Source of the DNA: Halichondria panicea
Taxonomy: Eukaryota > Porifera > Demospongiae > Suberitida > Halichondriidae
DNA length: 64,000 nucleotides
Assembly (NCBI RefSeq): GCF_963675165.1
Contig: NC_087390.1
Location: 6,101,819 to 6,165,818, forward strand
Reading direction: 5' to 3'
The notes below the pieces were generated by a model. It did not search any database and had not been told where the DNA came from. It was given only the letters and a program-made list of their open reading frames with translations. Of the stretch, positions 38,789 through 52,660 are shown one piece after another. Both the position numbers and the translations under genes were made by a program. How positions within the stretch are numbered: position 1 is the stretch's first letter; each line of letters begins with the position of its first letter.

Positions 38789-41700
38789 TTACTCCATTTC
38801 CGGACCCTCTTTCCCCATTTTCCGGAGGTAGCTGAAATGACGTGAGAGTGCATCTTTGAATGAAGAACTTCCATTATACTGTATTCCAAACTCTGCACAT
38901 GTTTCCTTGACGATGGGCGTAATCCACCAATAATTAGACTGTAATACTCCTGTGTATATTTAGATCATGTTTGTCATAAATACTGCAATCTGATTGGTTA
39001 GAGGAAATGTTCTATCCAATTTAGAAAATCATGTACTTCAATAGAAAATCATGTACTTCACTTAGAAAATCATGTAGCAAAGATTAGATAAGAACATTCA
39101 AATCTGATTGGCTAAATACTCATGGTTGCTATGATCTAAAATGCTTAGACACTGTTTAGGAAGTTTCCACATGATTTAGAAGTCCTCAGGGCTAGTAGAA
39201 CCCTCACTGCGTTCGGGATACTACAACCAGCCCTTTGGGCTTCTAAATTATGTAGAAACTTCCTAAACAGTGTCTAACTATTATATAGGTGAAAAATATG
39301 TATCCTATACTTCAGGCAAAAAACTTTCCAGACACAACTATAGGTTATACCTCTTATTCAAAACTTCAATGATCCCTATGCATAATGCATTGCTTCATAG
39401 TTGTCTGCATGCAATGCTAGCTATACATGAAGGTTACTAATAAAACTGAGAACAATATTTACATGAACGATTCTATATACGTACTTAATAATTAGTAGGC
39501 ATACCTGGGAACAGGTGGTGTGCTGTTTGATGATTCAGCCCTCCGGAGAGGAAGTACCAGAGCCAGCTGTCTGTACAGTAGTCACGAGCAGTCCGTACCT
39601 GCATCTCAGCCCTGCACAGCAAGTCATGTACATAATTATAATCCAGTATACACAAACTGCATGCATGAAGGAAATGAAAGAATAATATTACAGGCATGAT
39701 GCAATTAATAATTATATACCATTCCTGATGAATTACGTTGTTAGTGTCAGGTTCTGGCCATTCCACCTGCATGGGGCAATAACACACCTATCAATCATGC
39801 ACACACGTAACTTATATACAGCATTACATCGTATACTAATAGCATAGCAACGTAATGTATATATATATACCTCCTCAGTCACATGATTGACTTGAGTGAG
39901 CTGTGCCAACCAGTAGCCGTAGACCACGTCGTATAGAGAATGTTCATAACAACCTACACAATGAGTGGGGAGGGAGTATAACGGATATTGTATGGAGGCA
40001 GTATATACCACCCTTGCAGGTGGAAAGCGTGCAGTATAAGGTAAAGGTAAAAAGACAAGTCTGCATGCTAATATCTGAGCTATGAGAACACATAATTATA
40101 CCAATTTTCCGAATGTCATGTAGAAGCAAGGAATGATGAATCTCATAGCAACATGTACAGCCTTGCCAACACAAAAGGTGGTCCACTGGGAGACACTGAG
40201 AGGGTTCATCCTGATAAAACCTGTATACAAGAGAGTTGCATGCTATTTATATATCGTTATATAGGGTACTAAAAGTCGGACAGTCTGTGCACGTATATAG
40301 TATATACCAGGTATAGCTATAGTTAGTTGGTTTACCGTTGTGCAACAAAAGTCATACATAACTTTTGCTCATAACATCGGAATTCCTGTGTATCCATTAC
40401 AATTAAGCTTATTGGGGATTACCTCACACCGATATGCCAGTTGTTTCTGTGGGTGTATGCAATGCCGTGTGGTGTGCATGGATTGGAATGCTTTCTCATG
40501 CATAGCTGATAAAGGATTATAACAACACAGAAATTCCCTCAAGGGTATTAATTTCACAGCCTATTTGGTCAATGTATATACAACATGCATATACCAAACT
40601 CTATATATTTATGCTCACTTCTTCAAAGTACACAGATTGTGTAGAAGTCTTGTAATCGCATTTTCACACCGAGCTACATAATACACACACACACACACAC
40701 ATCACACACATCACACACATCATGTCACAACATAAGCTATAGCCGGTATATATAGCCGGTATATAGAATTTTGCTTTTCCTACTCCAGAGTAAGGATCCG
40801 ATTGCTCAATTAATTTTGAACCAGCTAAGAAATGTGCATGCATGTGCATGCATGAGAGTAAAGCAACTTACTGCAGCGTACCAGCTAGAGAATACTGAGA
40901 CAAACAAAATGGTGTGCCTGAGGAAGGTCCAGTAGTTTATCTTTGGGTCCTGTGAATACGATATAAAACATTGTAACTATGGTATATTCTCTGCCTAATG
41001 ATGCATGGTGTTTGGGCTGCTAGTTGGAACAACAGGACATAACAACGTGTAACAGCGGATGGTTAGAGCTACAGGCTACATAATATATACAGCTAAAAAA
41101 AGTGTTGCCAACAGTCACCATGCACTAATTACACCAGTACGTAAACATTGGGTGGTCATGCATAGTTGGCTACACTTCAAATGTTCAACCAAACCCAGAA
41201 ACCCTATAATATATACCTAAATGTGCTAAGCAACAGTGTATTGCATCATGTATCTAAATACATTCCATTGTAGCTATATAGAGTTATAGTCCCTTCATAA
41301 ACTATAATTTTTTTACTGCACTAAAATAATTTTAGTATAAAAGTTGGAATCCTTTAGAGCTACTTATAGCTGGCTTCTCACCAACTTGTGGGCCTTCATG
41401 TAATCTTCAACTCTCTTCTTGACAATGCTGTAAAACTTTCTGCATGCATATAAAAAACAGTATATGTAACAGTTTTTTAAAAATCGTTTCAGTGTTCTCA
41501 CCCTTCCTTGGGAAAAACAGGAAGCTTGTTATCTACAAGCTCCCCCACATAGTACTTGTCCAGAACTCTAATCATGCAGCAAAATATTAAAAATAGCATC
41601 CCATTATTGGCATGCAACTTCACTTACTTCGCTGCAGTGTCGTGTTGATGATATGAGTCAAAAACTTGAGTGATATCCCTGCCAACACCCATCAAGATCT

Positions 41701-42215
41701 GGTCCATGCCCCCAGGGTGTTGGGCCACAAATGAACTAACATCATATATACCTGCACTCAGTGAGAGGGTGTATACATAGCAACAAGAGTAGGACAAATA
41801 TTTACAGTTAAGCGTAAGAATGTCAGTAACATTGCATGCTGTATATTGGTGTGAGCTATAAGAGTAGGATGAAGGAAGCATGAAAGAATGGTGACAAATA
41901 GTTGCAGTTAAGCGTAAGAATGTCAGTAACATTGTATGTTGTATATTGGTGTGAGCTATATACTGTATCTACTTGGCTGTAGTGGACATATACAGGTCAA
42001 GCATGCATTCATTTGAAACCAACATTCAGTACCCCTCTTCAATCAACTATTTACACACTCAGAAAAGAAGACAAACGTACTTTCCCACGATATGCAACGT
42101 GTGCATTGTGCCTCAGGCAATGTCGACTTAGCTCCTCCGAAGTGAACTGACGTACACCAGTGTCACTAGGAGCAGTAGTCTTTTGTAGTTGAGAGCCTCG
42201 CTGATAAACACTCAT
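38789..42215 (-). pseudogene. Front-end fatty-acid desaturase, copy A (inactivated)
   Basis: Closest to copy B. Recognisable exons: 42081-42215, 41628-41751, 41502-41567, 41382-41439, 40872-40949, 40619-40673, 40102-40220, 39871-39953, 39720-39766, 39505-39611, 38789-38949. Several lesions are visible. Exons 6-9 of the intact copies, carrying the first two histidine boxes, are missing; a (CA)n array joins the two sides. Exon 2 has two extra bases (GTATATATGATG where C has GTATACGATG). The exon at 40619-40673 has TGA where B has CGG. The exon at 39871-39953 is 83 instead of 81 nt. The cytochrome b5 motif HPGG and the third box QTAHHLFPG remain readable. Splice sites are mostly intact, so a non-coding transcript is possible. 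It cannot make a desaturase. Confidence 0.92.
39144..39278. mobile_element. 135-bp fold-back MITE
   Basis: TTAGACACTGTTTAGGAAGTTT and its complement flank a short centre with GGGCTAGTAGAACCC. Located between the last two exons of desaturase pseudogene A and absent from copies B and C at the same place. Confidence 0.7.
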
Positions 42216-43515
42216 GATATGATACTGAAGGAGCTGTTGATTTGTGAGATAGCATGCAACTCTCTTGTATACAGGTTTTATGAATCCTCTCAATGTCTTT
42301 AGGCTGGGTATATATAAAGTACCGTAGATAGAACAGTACCTGTTCATCTATGGTAAATTGTGCCTTGGATGCGCATGCGCATCAAGGTCTGCATGTTCAT
42401 TGCAGCAGGTATAATTATTATTCGAGGGTAGATCAGCTGTTTTTCGCTGATTAGTGTGCACTGCCGTCCAGGCAAATACCGGGCATGCATGCATGCATGC
42501 TGCTATTTCGCGAGAAGTTAATACAAGAATGTTTTGCGAGCATCAAATGCAGACTTTGCGACTTTGTAACAAAATCTTGCCAGTCGAACAGTATAGCCTC
42601 GAGACCACGCCGATTAAAATATGTGTCTCGAGGCTAGTCGAAGCTGGTGCCATGCATTGCATGTGTGAGTAGCAGCTAGCTGCCTATAGTTAATTAGAGC
42701 TGTGTAACATTAAACTTTTCTTCCACTTACTAGATACAAAATAAGCTGGGTATAGGTTAGTTGAGCTACAGTGGGCTAAGCCAGCTGGTTCAGGTAATTT
42801 CTCCATAAAAAAATATTTTTGACCTGTAATACAGTAATTTTTCATACCCACACATGCAGAAATCAAGTACATCACGACTGATCTGAACGATGCTTGGAAT
42901 GTATTGAGGAGGACATCTGTTGGATGTAATACACAAAATGTGGCTTATTGTGTGCTCACATCTCTCTGACTAGTACTATTTTGTGGTTTTTTTATACAGC
43001 ATTTTCAACGATGCATTTCTCGACTCTCAATGGATCAACACGAAAAACAATTACATATAGATGTTCATCAATCCTATAAGATAGCACTGAACATGTTCAA
43101 ATTCATCTCATACTTTTGCAACAATTTGTCAGTTCAGTTTGCTGTGGCATGTAAATTTGCCTAAATTTGTTTGTGTTAGTTTCTAAGCAAAGCCACATGG
43201 CGGCTTTGTGGCTATATTTAGTTCCTGCCATGTGTAATAGATTGGTGCAGGAAGCAGGAACTAAACTGCAAAGGTTATAAAAAAATGCTACTTTTGCGCA
43301 AGCAATTGCGAATAGCTCATTAATATATTCACGAGAAAATAAAACTCAACGTAGGAGCATGCGCTGGAACCATTGCGGAATAGTTAGATATTATCAAAAT
43401 GCACAATTATTATATGTTTTTGACCTGTAATACAGTATATGTTCATACCTTATAACTTACACTGTACTAACAACATCATTCACATTAAATCATCAATAAG
43501 CATATCATGTTCTGA
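42216..43515. other. Spacer between desaturase copies A and B
   Basis: No gene seen. Contains a small GCGCATGCGC-type repeat end (42360-42385), an AGCCTCGAGACC...GTCTCGAGGCT inverted pair (42595-42636) and an AGTTCCTGC/GCAGGAACT palindrome (about 43220-43270). Confidence 0.5.
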
Positions 43516-45153
43516 TTACTCCATTTCCGGACCCTCTTTCCCCATTTTCCGGAGGTAGCTGAAATGACGTGAGAGTGCATCTTTAAACGAAGAACTTCCG
43601 TTATACTGTATTCCAAACTCTGCACATGTCTCCTTGACGATGGGCGTAATCCACCAATAATTAGACTGCAGTATTCCTGTGTAGGTGCAAGATATCATCT
43701 TAATTAGGAGTGTATCCTACTTTAGACAAAAGCTTTCAGTAGCTAGGTTGTACCTCTTTCCTTTTTCAAACTTCAGTTCCTTGGATGGATACATCATGTA
43801 ATGTACTTATACAGTATCTATGATATAGCTATACAAGTTTTCCCATGCATGCATGCAAGCATTGCTTTACACAGTTGTCTAATGGTATAGCTAGAACAAT
43901 ACAATTACTGCATGTACATACAGGATTCTGTACCTATAATTATATATACGTACTCAATAATTAGTGGGCATACCAGGGAACAGGTGGTGTGCTGTTTGAT
44001 GATTCAGCCCTCCGGAGAGGAAGTACCACACCCAGCTGTCTGTACAGTAGTCACGAGTGGTCCGCACCTGCATCTCAGCCCTGCACGCAAGTCATGTACA
44101 TCCAATATACACAAACTTCATGCATGAAGGATAGTTTCACACTACACATGCAGTTAATAATTATATACCATTCCTGATGAATTACGTTGTTAGTGTCAGG
44201 TTCTGGCCATTCCACCTGCATGCATGAGGCAATAACACACCTATCAATCATGCACACACGTAACTTATATACAGCATTACATCGTATACTAATAGCATAC
44301 CAACGCAATGTATATATATACCTCCTCAGTCACATGATTGACTTGAGTGAGCTGTGCCAACCAGTAGCCGTAGACCATGTCGTACAGAATGTTCATAACA
44401 ACCTACACAATATGAGTGGGGAGAGAGTAACGGTTATTGTATGGAGGCAGTATATACCACCCATGCAGGTTGAAAGCGTGCAGTATAAGGTAAAGGTAAA
44501 AAGACATGCTATTGTCTGAGCTATGAGAACACTTATACCAATTTTCCGAATGTCATGTAGAAGCAAGGAATGATGAATCTCATAGCAACATGTACAGCCT
44601 TGCCAACACCAAAGGTGGTCCACTGGGAGACACTGAGAGGGTTCATCCTGATAAAACCTGGAGAGTTGCATGCTATTTATATATCGTTAGGTAGAAGTCG
44701 GACAGTCTGTGCATGTATGGTACCAGATATAACTTTAGTTAATTGGTTAATTATTTTACCGTTGCAACAAAAGTCATATAATTATTATAGCTTTGCTCAT
44801 AACATTGGAATTCCTGTGTATCCATCACAACCTTAAGCTTATTGGGGATTACCTCACACCGATATGCAAGCAAAAACAGTTGTTTCTGTGGGTGTATGCA
44901 TGTGGCATGTGGCCTGCATGGATTGGAATGCTCTCTCATGCATAGCTGATAAAGGATTATAACAACACCTATAAATTCCCTCAAGGATATTAATTTCACA
45001 GCCTATTAGGTCACTGTATATACAACATGCATATACCAAACTCTATATATTTATGCTCACTTTTCCGAAGTACACAGATTGTGTGGAAGTCTTGTAATCG
45101 CATTTTCACACCGAGCTGCATAACACACACACACATCACACATCACACACACA

Positions 45154-45198
<45 letters not shown>

Positions 45199-47913
45199 GA
45201 CATCATGCCGCCACATCAGTACTATTTTCTAAGCATAGTTCACTAAAGTAGTGCTAATGAAGATTCTATACTGTACAGTATACCGTAATAGCACGACATT
45301 TTTGAGGAGCTTCTGTTTTCGAGCATTAGCTAGATCCTCCACGAAAATCAGGTCCACGAAATACTTAGACGCAATGTCCAATAAAATGCTTTTTAGAGGC
45401 ACTTCCCACAACATAACAACATTTTAACATTTTGCACTAATATGGTATTACTTTAATTTGGTACTTTTACTCACCATTGTGTATACAAACGGCATGTACA
45501 TGTGCTGGTAGGCATAGTGACCGATCAATTTCTGGGCAGATTTGATTCTCCAAATAGACGGAGGTTTCTGCAATGAAGAAACGCGCACGATTCATTATGC
45601 ACGCCATACATGCACTGAGTATGGAATAGCTGCTTACATCTGGTCTGGTGTAAATATCCGGGTCTGCTTTGTTGATGTTTGTGTACAGATGATGACCAAA
45701 CACGTGCTGTGTATGGAGGGGGAGGGTGGGTGTGAGGATTGTTGGTGCTGACCTATTCTTTATTGAACTATAATATTATAATCAGTATAGAGTGAAACCA
45801 TGCATGTCTCTATTGTGCCGCACGCCATGGTTACTGCATGCACTTATGATTAAACCACAGATTGAAGAGTTAGAGGGATTGATAACGGAATATAAGCAGG
45901 CCAACTTTTTATTATTGTAAAGACAGGTTTCAATGCAATTACATGCATTCCTATAATGAACGTCACTAAATCAGCCACTTAAACTCACTTGGTACCACCA
46001 GCAATAAGAAGATGTCCCGTTAACACTCTCCGATATTGTCATGACAACCTTCCATACCCACGGCTTATGAGTTATGGTGAAATGACTGTGAGAGACAAAA
46101 TAGGTCACAGCAACAAAACACCCACCTCCTGACTCACCTGGCGTCATGATAACAGGTTAATCCAACCAAAGCAGACAACACACCCCATAACATTGTGAAC
46201 AAAAGATGCATTAGAACGCCATATTCCATTGACACCTAAAATTATGATACTGAGATCAAAGGACGCACAAATCGAACAACATAAACAAATCAAAGCTATA
46301 GCCGGTACATAGAATTCTGCTTTTCCTACTCCTGAGTAAGGATGCTCAATTAATTTCGAACCAGCTAAGAAATAATGTGCATGCATGAGAGTAAAGCAAC
46401 TTACTGCAGCGTACCAGCTAGAGAATACTGAGACAAACAAAATGGTGTGCCTGAGGAAGGTCCAGTAGTTTATCTTTGGGTCCTGTGAATACGATATAGA
46501 ATATTGTAACTATGGTATTCTCTGCCTAATGATGCGTGGTGTTTGGGCTGCTAGTTGGAACAACAGGATATAACAACGTGTAACAGCGGATGGTTAGAGC
46601 TACAGGCTACATATAATTATATACAGCTAATAAAAGTGTTGCCAACAGTCACCATGCACTAATTACACCAGTACGTAAACATTGGGTGGTCATAGTTGGC
46701 TACACTTCAAATGTTCAACCAAACCCTGAAACCCTAGTACAATGTAGCTATACCCTACATGTGCAGTGTATTGCATCATGTGTCTAAATACATTCCATTG
46801 TAGCATCGATCCTTAACGAGCTATAATTTTTAATTGCTAGAACAGTTAGAATCTTTAGCTGGCTTCTCACCAACTTGTGGGCCTCCATGTAATCAGCAAC
46901 TCTCTTCTTGATGGTACTGTAAAACTTTCTGCATGCCGGCAAAAAATAGTATGTAACAGTTTTAAAAATCGTTTTCATTACTCTTACCCTTCTTTGGGAA
47001 AAACAGGAAGCTTGTTATCTACAAGCTCCCCCACATAGTACTTGTCCAGATTTCTAGAAAATCAATTCAGGAACCATCCATACTTAGCTAATGGATAGCT
47101 ACTTCTCACTTACTTCGCTGCAGTGTCGTGTTGGTGATATGAGTCGAAAACTTGAGTGATGTCCCTGCCTGCTCCCATCAAGATCTGGTCCATGCCCCCA
47201 GGGTGTTGGGCCACAAATGAACTAACATTGTATACCTGCACTCAGTGAGAGGGTGTACATGCATAGCAACAAGAGTAGGATGGAAGCATAAATTAGGAAG
47301 CATGAAAGAATAGTGACAAATAGTTGCAGTTAACATGTCAGAATGTCGGGTAACATTGTATGTTGTAGTCTATAGGTGTGAGCTGTTTTTGAATGATATT
47401 TATCCAGCAAGGGAAAGGGTAGCACAATAGGCTGTTAGGCCTCTCAAGGGTGCATGCTCCCCATAACCAAAAATAAAATCTGTTTTAAATGAGAGGTTAA
47501 TAAGTTGTAAGGTGAGATTGTAGGGCTACTTTAAAACTAGTGAGAGAACTACTACATACAACAGAGCTAGGTAGGGAGTTCCACAAAAAACAACTATTTA
47601 CAAAAAAAGAATATCTGTAACAGTTAACTCTAGCATGTTTACAAAGTAAGCCATATCTGTGTATATCTACTTGGCTGTAGTGGACATATACAGGTCAAGC
47701 ATGCATTCATTTGAAACCAACATTCAGTACCCCTCTTCAATCAACTATTTACACACTCAGAAAAGAAGACAAACGTACTTTTCCACGATATGCAACGTGT
47801 GCATTGTGCCTCAGGCAAAGTCGACTTAGCTCCTCTGAAGTGAACTGACATACACCAGTGTCACTAGTAGCAGTAGTTTTTTGTAGTTGAGAGCCTCGCT
47901 GATAAACACTCAT
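43516..47913 (-). CDS. Cytochrome b5 / front-end fatty-acid desaturase, copy B (intact)
   Basis: Membrane di-iron enzyme of the ER that inserts a double bond between an existing one and the carboxyl end of an acyl chain, using its fused cytochrome b5 for electrons. Fifteen exons join in frame to 461 aa: 47779-47913, 47114-47235, 46988-47053, 46871-46928, 46405-46482, 46138-46235, 45989-46085, 45638-45706, 45475-45567, 45061-45115, 44539-44657, 44322-44402, 44169-44215, 43974-44080, 43516-43676. The haem motif HPGG, box 1 HDASH, box 2 HVFGHH and box 3 QTAHH are present. Box 3 begins with Gln as in delta-5/6/8 enzymes but is TA rather than IE. Exon phases match copy C exactly. Intron 1 carries a LINE fragment absent from A and C. 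Regiospecificity cannot be told from sequence. Confidence 0.9.
45121..45197. repeat. (CA)n array in desaturase B intron 9
   Basis: CA repeats with CATCACA interruptions directly beside the exon 10 acceptor region. The equivalent array in pseudogene A is the point where its exons 6-9 are missing. Confidence 0.9.
47385..47661 (-). mobile_element. 3' fragment of a LINE reverse-transcriptase ORF
   Basis: On the minus strand a frame reads RYSFFVNS, LWNSLPSSVV and SLTSFKVALQSHLTTY, then a stop. This is the typical C-terminus of non-LTR retrotransposon reverse transcriptases (FFxxRxxxxWNSLP ... FKxxLxxHL). The 277-bp insert sits in intron 1 of desaturase B and interrupts sequence that is continuous in copy A (GTGTGAGCT/TATA...CTACTTGG). 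It is a 5'-truncated insertion after the A/B duplication. Confidence 0.7.
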
Positions 47914-48262
47914 GGTACTGCACTAAAGGAGCTGTTGATTTGTGAGAGCTGCAGCAGTTGAAACCACAATAACTAATATTGAGACTTGTAGCTGAGAAAG
48001 TACTTATAGACCATCTTATCCAAGTACTAGTTTAGCTACACTGTACTGCACTGTACTGCATGCTACTCGACTCTTTTATAGAGCTAGAGTTTCAGCTGTC
48101 AATGTGGAATACAAATTAATGAACTGTATGAATATCATTATGGATGAAGCCTCGCCTTCCTAGATGAGGCCGGATATGATGAGGCTGTCTAAAAGTGGGC
48201 GTTGCTCGTTTTGGCTATAATTATTATCATATCAGATGATTGCTCGTGCAAACGAACAAGTC

Positions 48263-51200
48263 ATGGACATTGTATTGAGCTGTGCAGCAGTGCTCTTTGC
48301 AGCACTTTTAGTGTTCTTTCTATTCAAGTAAGTTCTTTATAATGCCTTTATTACTGTACTCTGCATGAAGCTCTGAGATAAAGTCTGATTGTGCACTTCT
48401 AGGTTTTGCTACCAACCATTCGGCCTGTACAAGAAGTATGGCATCCCAGGGCCTACACCACTGCCCTTTATTGGCAACTTTCTCCTGCTGAGAAAACTGG
48501 TACTAAGAAAAATTGGATCATCAGGGTTGTACGACACCGGATGTTCACTGCATGGATGTGGAAACGCCCTAAATAATATCACTTTCCTTACTAACCCTAA
48601 CCCCTCTCTGCCCACGCCTACTAAATTAATATCTGGTGCCGTACATGCCAGAAAATTAACAACTATATCCCATGATAAAAGTCACCTCATAATTATAATC
48701 ACCTCATTAAAAGTGTTTTTAGCTAGATAAGGTGATAAGATTAGAACAATATTTAATTAGTCAGCAACTGTATAACTGGAATATTTGGCGAATGAGTCAT
48801 TTGAACTGACTTGGAGTTTTTTAATTTGGCGTCTCAGACGTGGCTACTATAGCAGCCGGTCCATCGGATTAATATGAATCTTCGGTAAAATCCGCCAAAT
48901 CACCCCCCAAGTGTTCATTTTGAAAGATATAATTATTGCATAATTATGATAAAATCAGCTCATACGTGTTATTTCTGTTATTTAGGGTGTGATTGGAATC
49001 CCGGCATACCTCAGGGACAAATATGGACCAGTGTGTGGGTAAGTCAGTGTACATGTGCACCCTGAGGCAAAATAACACATAGCTGTTGAACAGGATTTAT
49101 GTAGGGTGTCGAAGTTTTCTGATAGTGGCAGACATCGACATTTTGAAGAAAGTGTACGTGGACAATTTTGAGATATTTACAGAGCGAGAGGTATAATTAT
49201 CATAATTTTGGGGCGAATAATTTTAATTCAATTCTTTATACTGCAGGTTCTCCCTGAATTTTTTAATGACGCCGTCGGCCTTCCTCAAGGACTTTTCATG
49301 GCCAGAGGCAATGAATGGCGACGGAGCAGGAAGGCTGTAGCACCGGCTTTCTCTGCAAAGAACATGAGAATGGTAATGAATTATAGTCATAGCTTTACTA
49401 CACTGTAAAAGGTCTAATTAAGGGGCGCCATGCACTCTAATTTTTAATTTTCTTGGCTTTAATTGTGCGCTAAATGAAGCCATCAAAGCTATTTATCCTG
49501 CAATTTCATTGTGGGCCGCCACTCTAAATAAGACGCTATAGTTGAGGCTCATGTATATATATCAAATTTTTTTATTGTACACCAACGAAATTATTTGTGG
49601 CTCCTTAACGATAGTTTAATTTTCCCAGGTGGCAAGTAATATTATAAAGACTTGTGAGAAGCTGAGCAGTGAATTTCAGGCCCATGCTGATTCAATGGAG
49701 AGTGTGCAAGTCAACAAGTTAGTAATTTTCTTATCCACAATGCATGCAGTGATCTTATACTGATCGTGGCAACCTGCATGCATGCATGGTAACGTTCTTT
49801 TTCTGTAGACTTGTGGAAGAGTTTGTAATGGAGGGAACAGTTTCCATGGTATTCGGAGACATGGGGGACAGTCATAATAAAGAGAAGAAGATATTTGTCA
49901 AGTGTGCAAAAGAGCTGTGGGGTGCAGTTGACGAAACCACTGTCACCCTTCTCTGGTTCACATTAGGTATACAACAGATCATTTGCTTATGGCCCAATAA
50001 GAGGCCGAAACATTCATGAGGATTTATAGCTATCAAGATTCTGAAGAGCTTCATATCTCTTTTATAAAGTAATTCAAACCACGTGTAAACTTTCTACTTT
50101 CTACTCAGGCCATTTTCCATGGATGGGAAAGGTCATAGGGTTACTGATGACCTTCACAAGCAAGGGACAGTACTACAGAGACCTTTATCGGGCATGTTCT
50201 AAAATGGTCACGGACACTAGTACTACTGTAAAAAAGGTGGGTACTAATTATATAACTGCTCCATTAAAATTAATCGCCAATACATTAGTGTATAAGAGTT
50301 ATATATAGCGTATTTTATGCCCTTGAAATGAAATTCTGTCTTATGTGAGCCCCCATTCTTCCACTACTGTAGAATAAAACGATAATTCAACTCTTGTTGG
50401 AGGCAGAAGTAGAAGAAAATGGAGGGTCACGAAAGATGACTAACAAGGAGATTGTTTCCCAGCTGATAACGTTCTTAATGGCTGGACTTGAGACAGTGTC
50501 CACGACTGTATCTTGCACGGCCTACCTGTTAGCACTGAATCCTGACGTGCAGCAGAAAGCTCATGAGAAGATTGAGGCGTACTTTCACTCAAAACCAGTA
50601 AGGCAATTTACTGCTTATCGCCTATATAATTATACTAGCCCCGGATATCCAGCTATACATAACTATGGTGTGTGTGTGTGTGGCTTTTTAAGCCAAGAAA
50701 TTTGATTTTATGATTATTATTTTAGGATGCATCTCTTCTCGAAGTGGCTCAAGAGCTGGAGTACATGGAAATGGTGATTCAGGAAGCACTAAGATTTTAC
50801 CCACCAGCTGTTGGGTAAGAAACGATCATCGGTTAACCCACAATTATTTGTTTTATAGGATCGGCCGTCTTTGCAACGAGACAATTGAGATCAATGGAGT
50901 TACGATACCAGCGGGAGTGACAGTGTATGGAACAGTCAGAGAAATCCAACGTGATCCACGCTACTGGCACAATCCAGAGAAATTCATTCCTGAAAGGTGT
51001 GTGATTTAAGCCATGTATATATACCACCTTAAGGTGATATATTTTCACAGGTAGATTTGTTTGTGAATTCGATATTAAATTATGCTAAATCCTGCTCAAG
51101 TTAATTTTATGATTTTCTGAGAGTTTAGTTCAGATGGTACGTTGTACATATTCCTTAATTGTCTCCTTGTTGTCATGACATAATTGTACTGGTATAGACA

Positions 51201-52067
51201 CAATTAAATTGCCATAATTAAAACTACTAGCTTGTTGTGTTGTGAGGCTATCAGTCTATGCTGTAAATGCAGCGCTTTGGCGTCCGGGTGAGCATACTCA
51301 GAATACACACACGCACACGCACACGCACACGCACACATGCGTGCTTGCAGACAAACAAACACAAGCACTGACCGATTACTATAACCTGTGGCACGGCAAG
51401 GTATGCAGCCTCGAATTAAAATGATGTAGAGAAGAACCTCAATTATCTGGACACCTTGGTTCCAGAGGCAGGCCGGATAACTGAATATACCGTATAATCG
51501 AAGAAATATTGATCCACCCACTTATTTGCAAATTTAGTGCATGTGGATGTCTGCGCATGTGCAAAAAATATTAATGCCTGTGTCCATGGTAACAACTGTT
51601 AATTGTGCGTGCGCATCAAGGGACATGTCCATTTTTAGAGAAAATTGCCAAGCCGGATAATCGAGGCTTTACAATGATGCAGCATAACAGTTTTCTCCAC
51701 CCCCATGCACTCACCCCCCCTGCATGCAGTAGTTGAATGTATACACTATCACTCATCATGCAGGTTTACAGCTGAAGAGAAGGCTAAGAGACCCAGCACT
51801 GTCTACATGCCGTTTGGGGTGGGGCCAAGGAACTGTGTGGGAGCGAGATTCGCCATGTTAGAGGTCAAAATGATGCTCATTCAAACACTGAGAACACTGA
51901 AGTTTGTGCAAGCCCCAGACACACAGGTATATAAAGATAAATAGTTGCCCTTTTCAAATTAGCAGTAAAATCATTTTTTTCCTTTTGCACAGGTTCCATT
52001 GAAACTAATGTATAGGGTATCTGTATCACCGAGTGATGGAGTGTCGCTCAGAGTAGCGTCATGGTGA
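48263..52067 (+). CDS. Cytochrome P450, clan 3-like
   Basis: Membrane-anchored haem monooxygenase of the ER. Thirteen exons in frame give 500 aa: 48263-48327, 48403-48499, 48986-49038, 49094-49190, 49247-49372, 49629-49717, 49809-49966, 50109-50236, 50373-50597, 50726-50814, 50859-50996, 51764-51926, 51993-52067. The N-terminal helix (MDIVLSCAAVLFAALLVFF) is followed by a Pro-rich hinge (YGIPGPTPLPFIGN). Further landmarks are the WRRSRKAVAPAFS C-helix, I-helix AGLETVST (about 308), EALR (E366, R369) and the haem loop PFGVGPRNCVGARFA (C446). YGIPGPTP and the C-helix pattern resemble CYP3-clan enzymes (CYP3A, thromboxane synthase). All invariant residues are present, so it should be active; the substrate is unknown. 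The last long intron holds a pogo/Tigger-type MITE. It sits between desaturases B and C on the opposite strand. Confidence 0.93.
51427..51675. mobile_element. pogo/Tigger-type MITE in the P450 gene
   Basis: Ends carry AACCTCAATTATCTGGAC and GCCGGATAATCGAGGCTT, the imperfect inverted CCTCGnTTATCCGG motif of pogo/Tigger elements. About 250 bp, no coding frame, in the intron before the haem-loop exon. Confidence 0.6.
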
Positions 52068-52382
52068 TGAACTACATGCAACAGTCATGCTGCAATATTG
52101 ATTCAGCTTTAATTAAACCATGATATGAGCAGTAATACACACTAGTATAGCTAGTTATATTTACTTTACACATGCATGTAGCTAGCCCTTATAGACAATG
52201 TTCCACGGAATGACTTATTTAAGGTTCATGTCCATTCACGACCAATTGTGGGCGTCACTTCCTGTGAGGTTAATTACATACGGCCTGGTCTCGAGGCTTA
52301 AACATGCATGCATGCGGAATTGAATATTCCAACTATACTTTTTCTATCTGTATATATTGATGTGCTCGTCAGTGTATATTTA

Positions 52383-52660
52383 TGCCTCGAGGCGTAGCCG
52401 CACGAGGGATACGGTAAAGCTGACTGTGTGTGTGGTGTGTGTCTGCTCCAGCTGTACAACTGCTCAACGGTTGCAATGCGACGAAAACTAACAGCTTCTA
52501 TAGGCTTCTAGCCACTTTCTTGATTCGTGAATTAGCAAACTAAAGCTTTTTTCTCGAGTTATGGCTAGTGGCTAGTTTGACTTACATTGAAGGCTGTTGC
52601 AGTCTCTTCAGAATCTTTCATAGCTTCGCACAAACTTTCCATTCAACTTATGAGTTAGCC
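52383..52660 (+). mobile_element. TATGCCTCG-family element, partial
   Basis: Starts TATGCCTCGAGGCGTAGCC and continues through TAGGCTTCTAGCCAC. It resembles 33335-33815 and is the complement of 34150-34275 over its first 130 bp. Confidence 0.55.
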
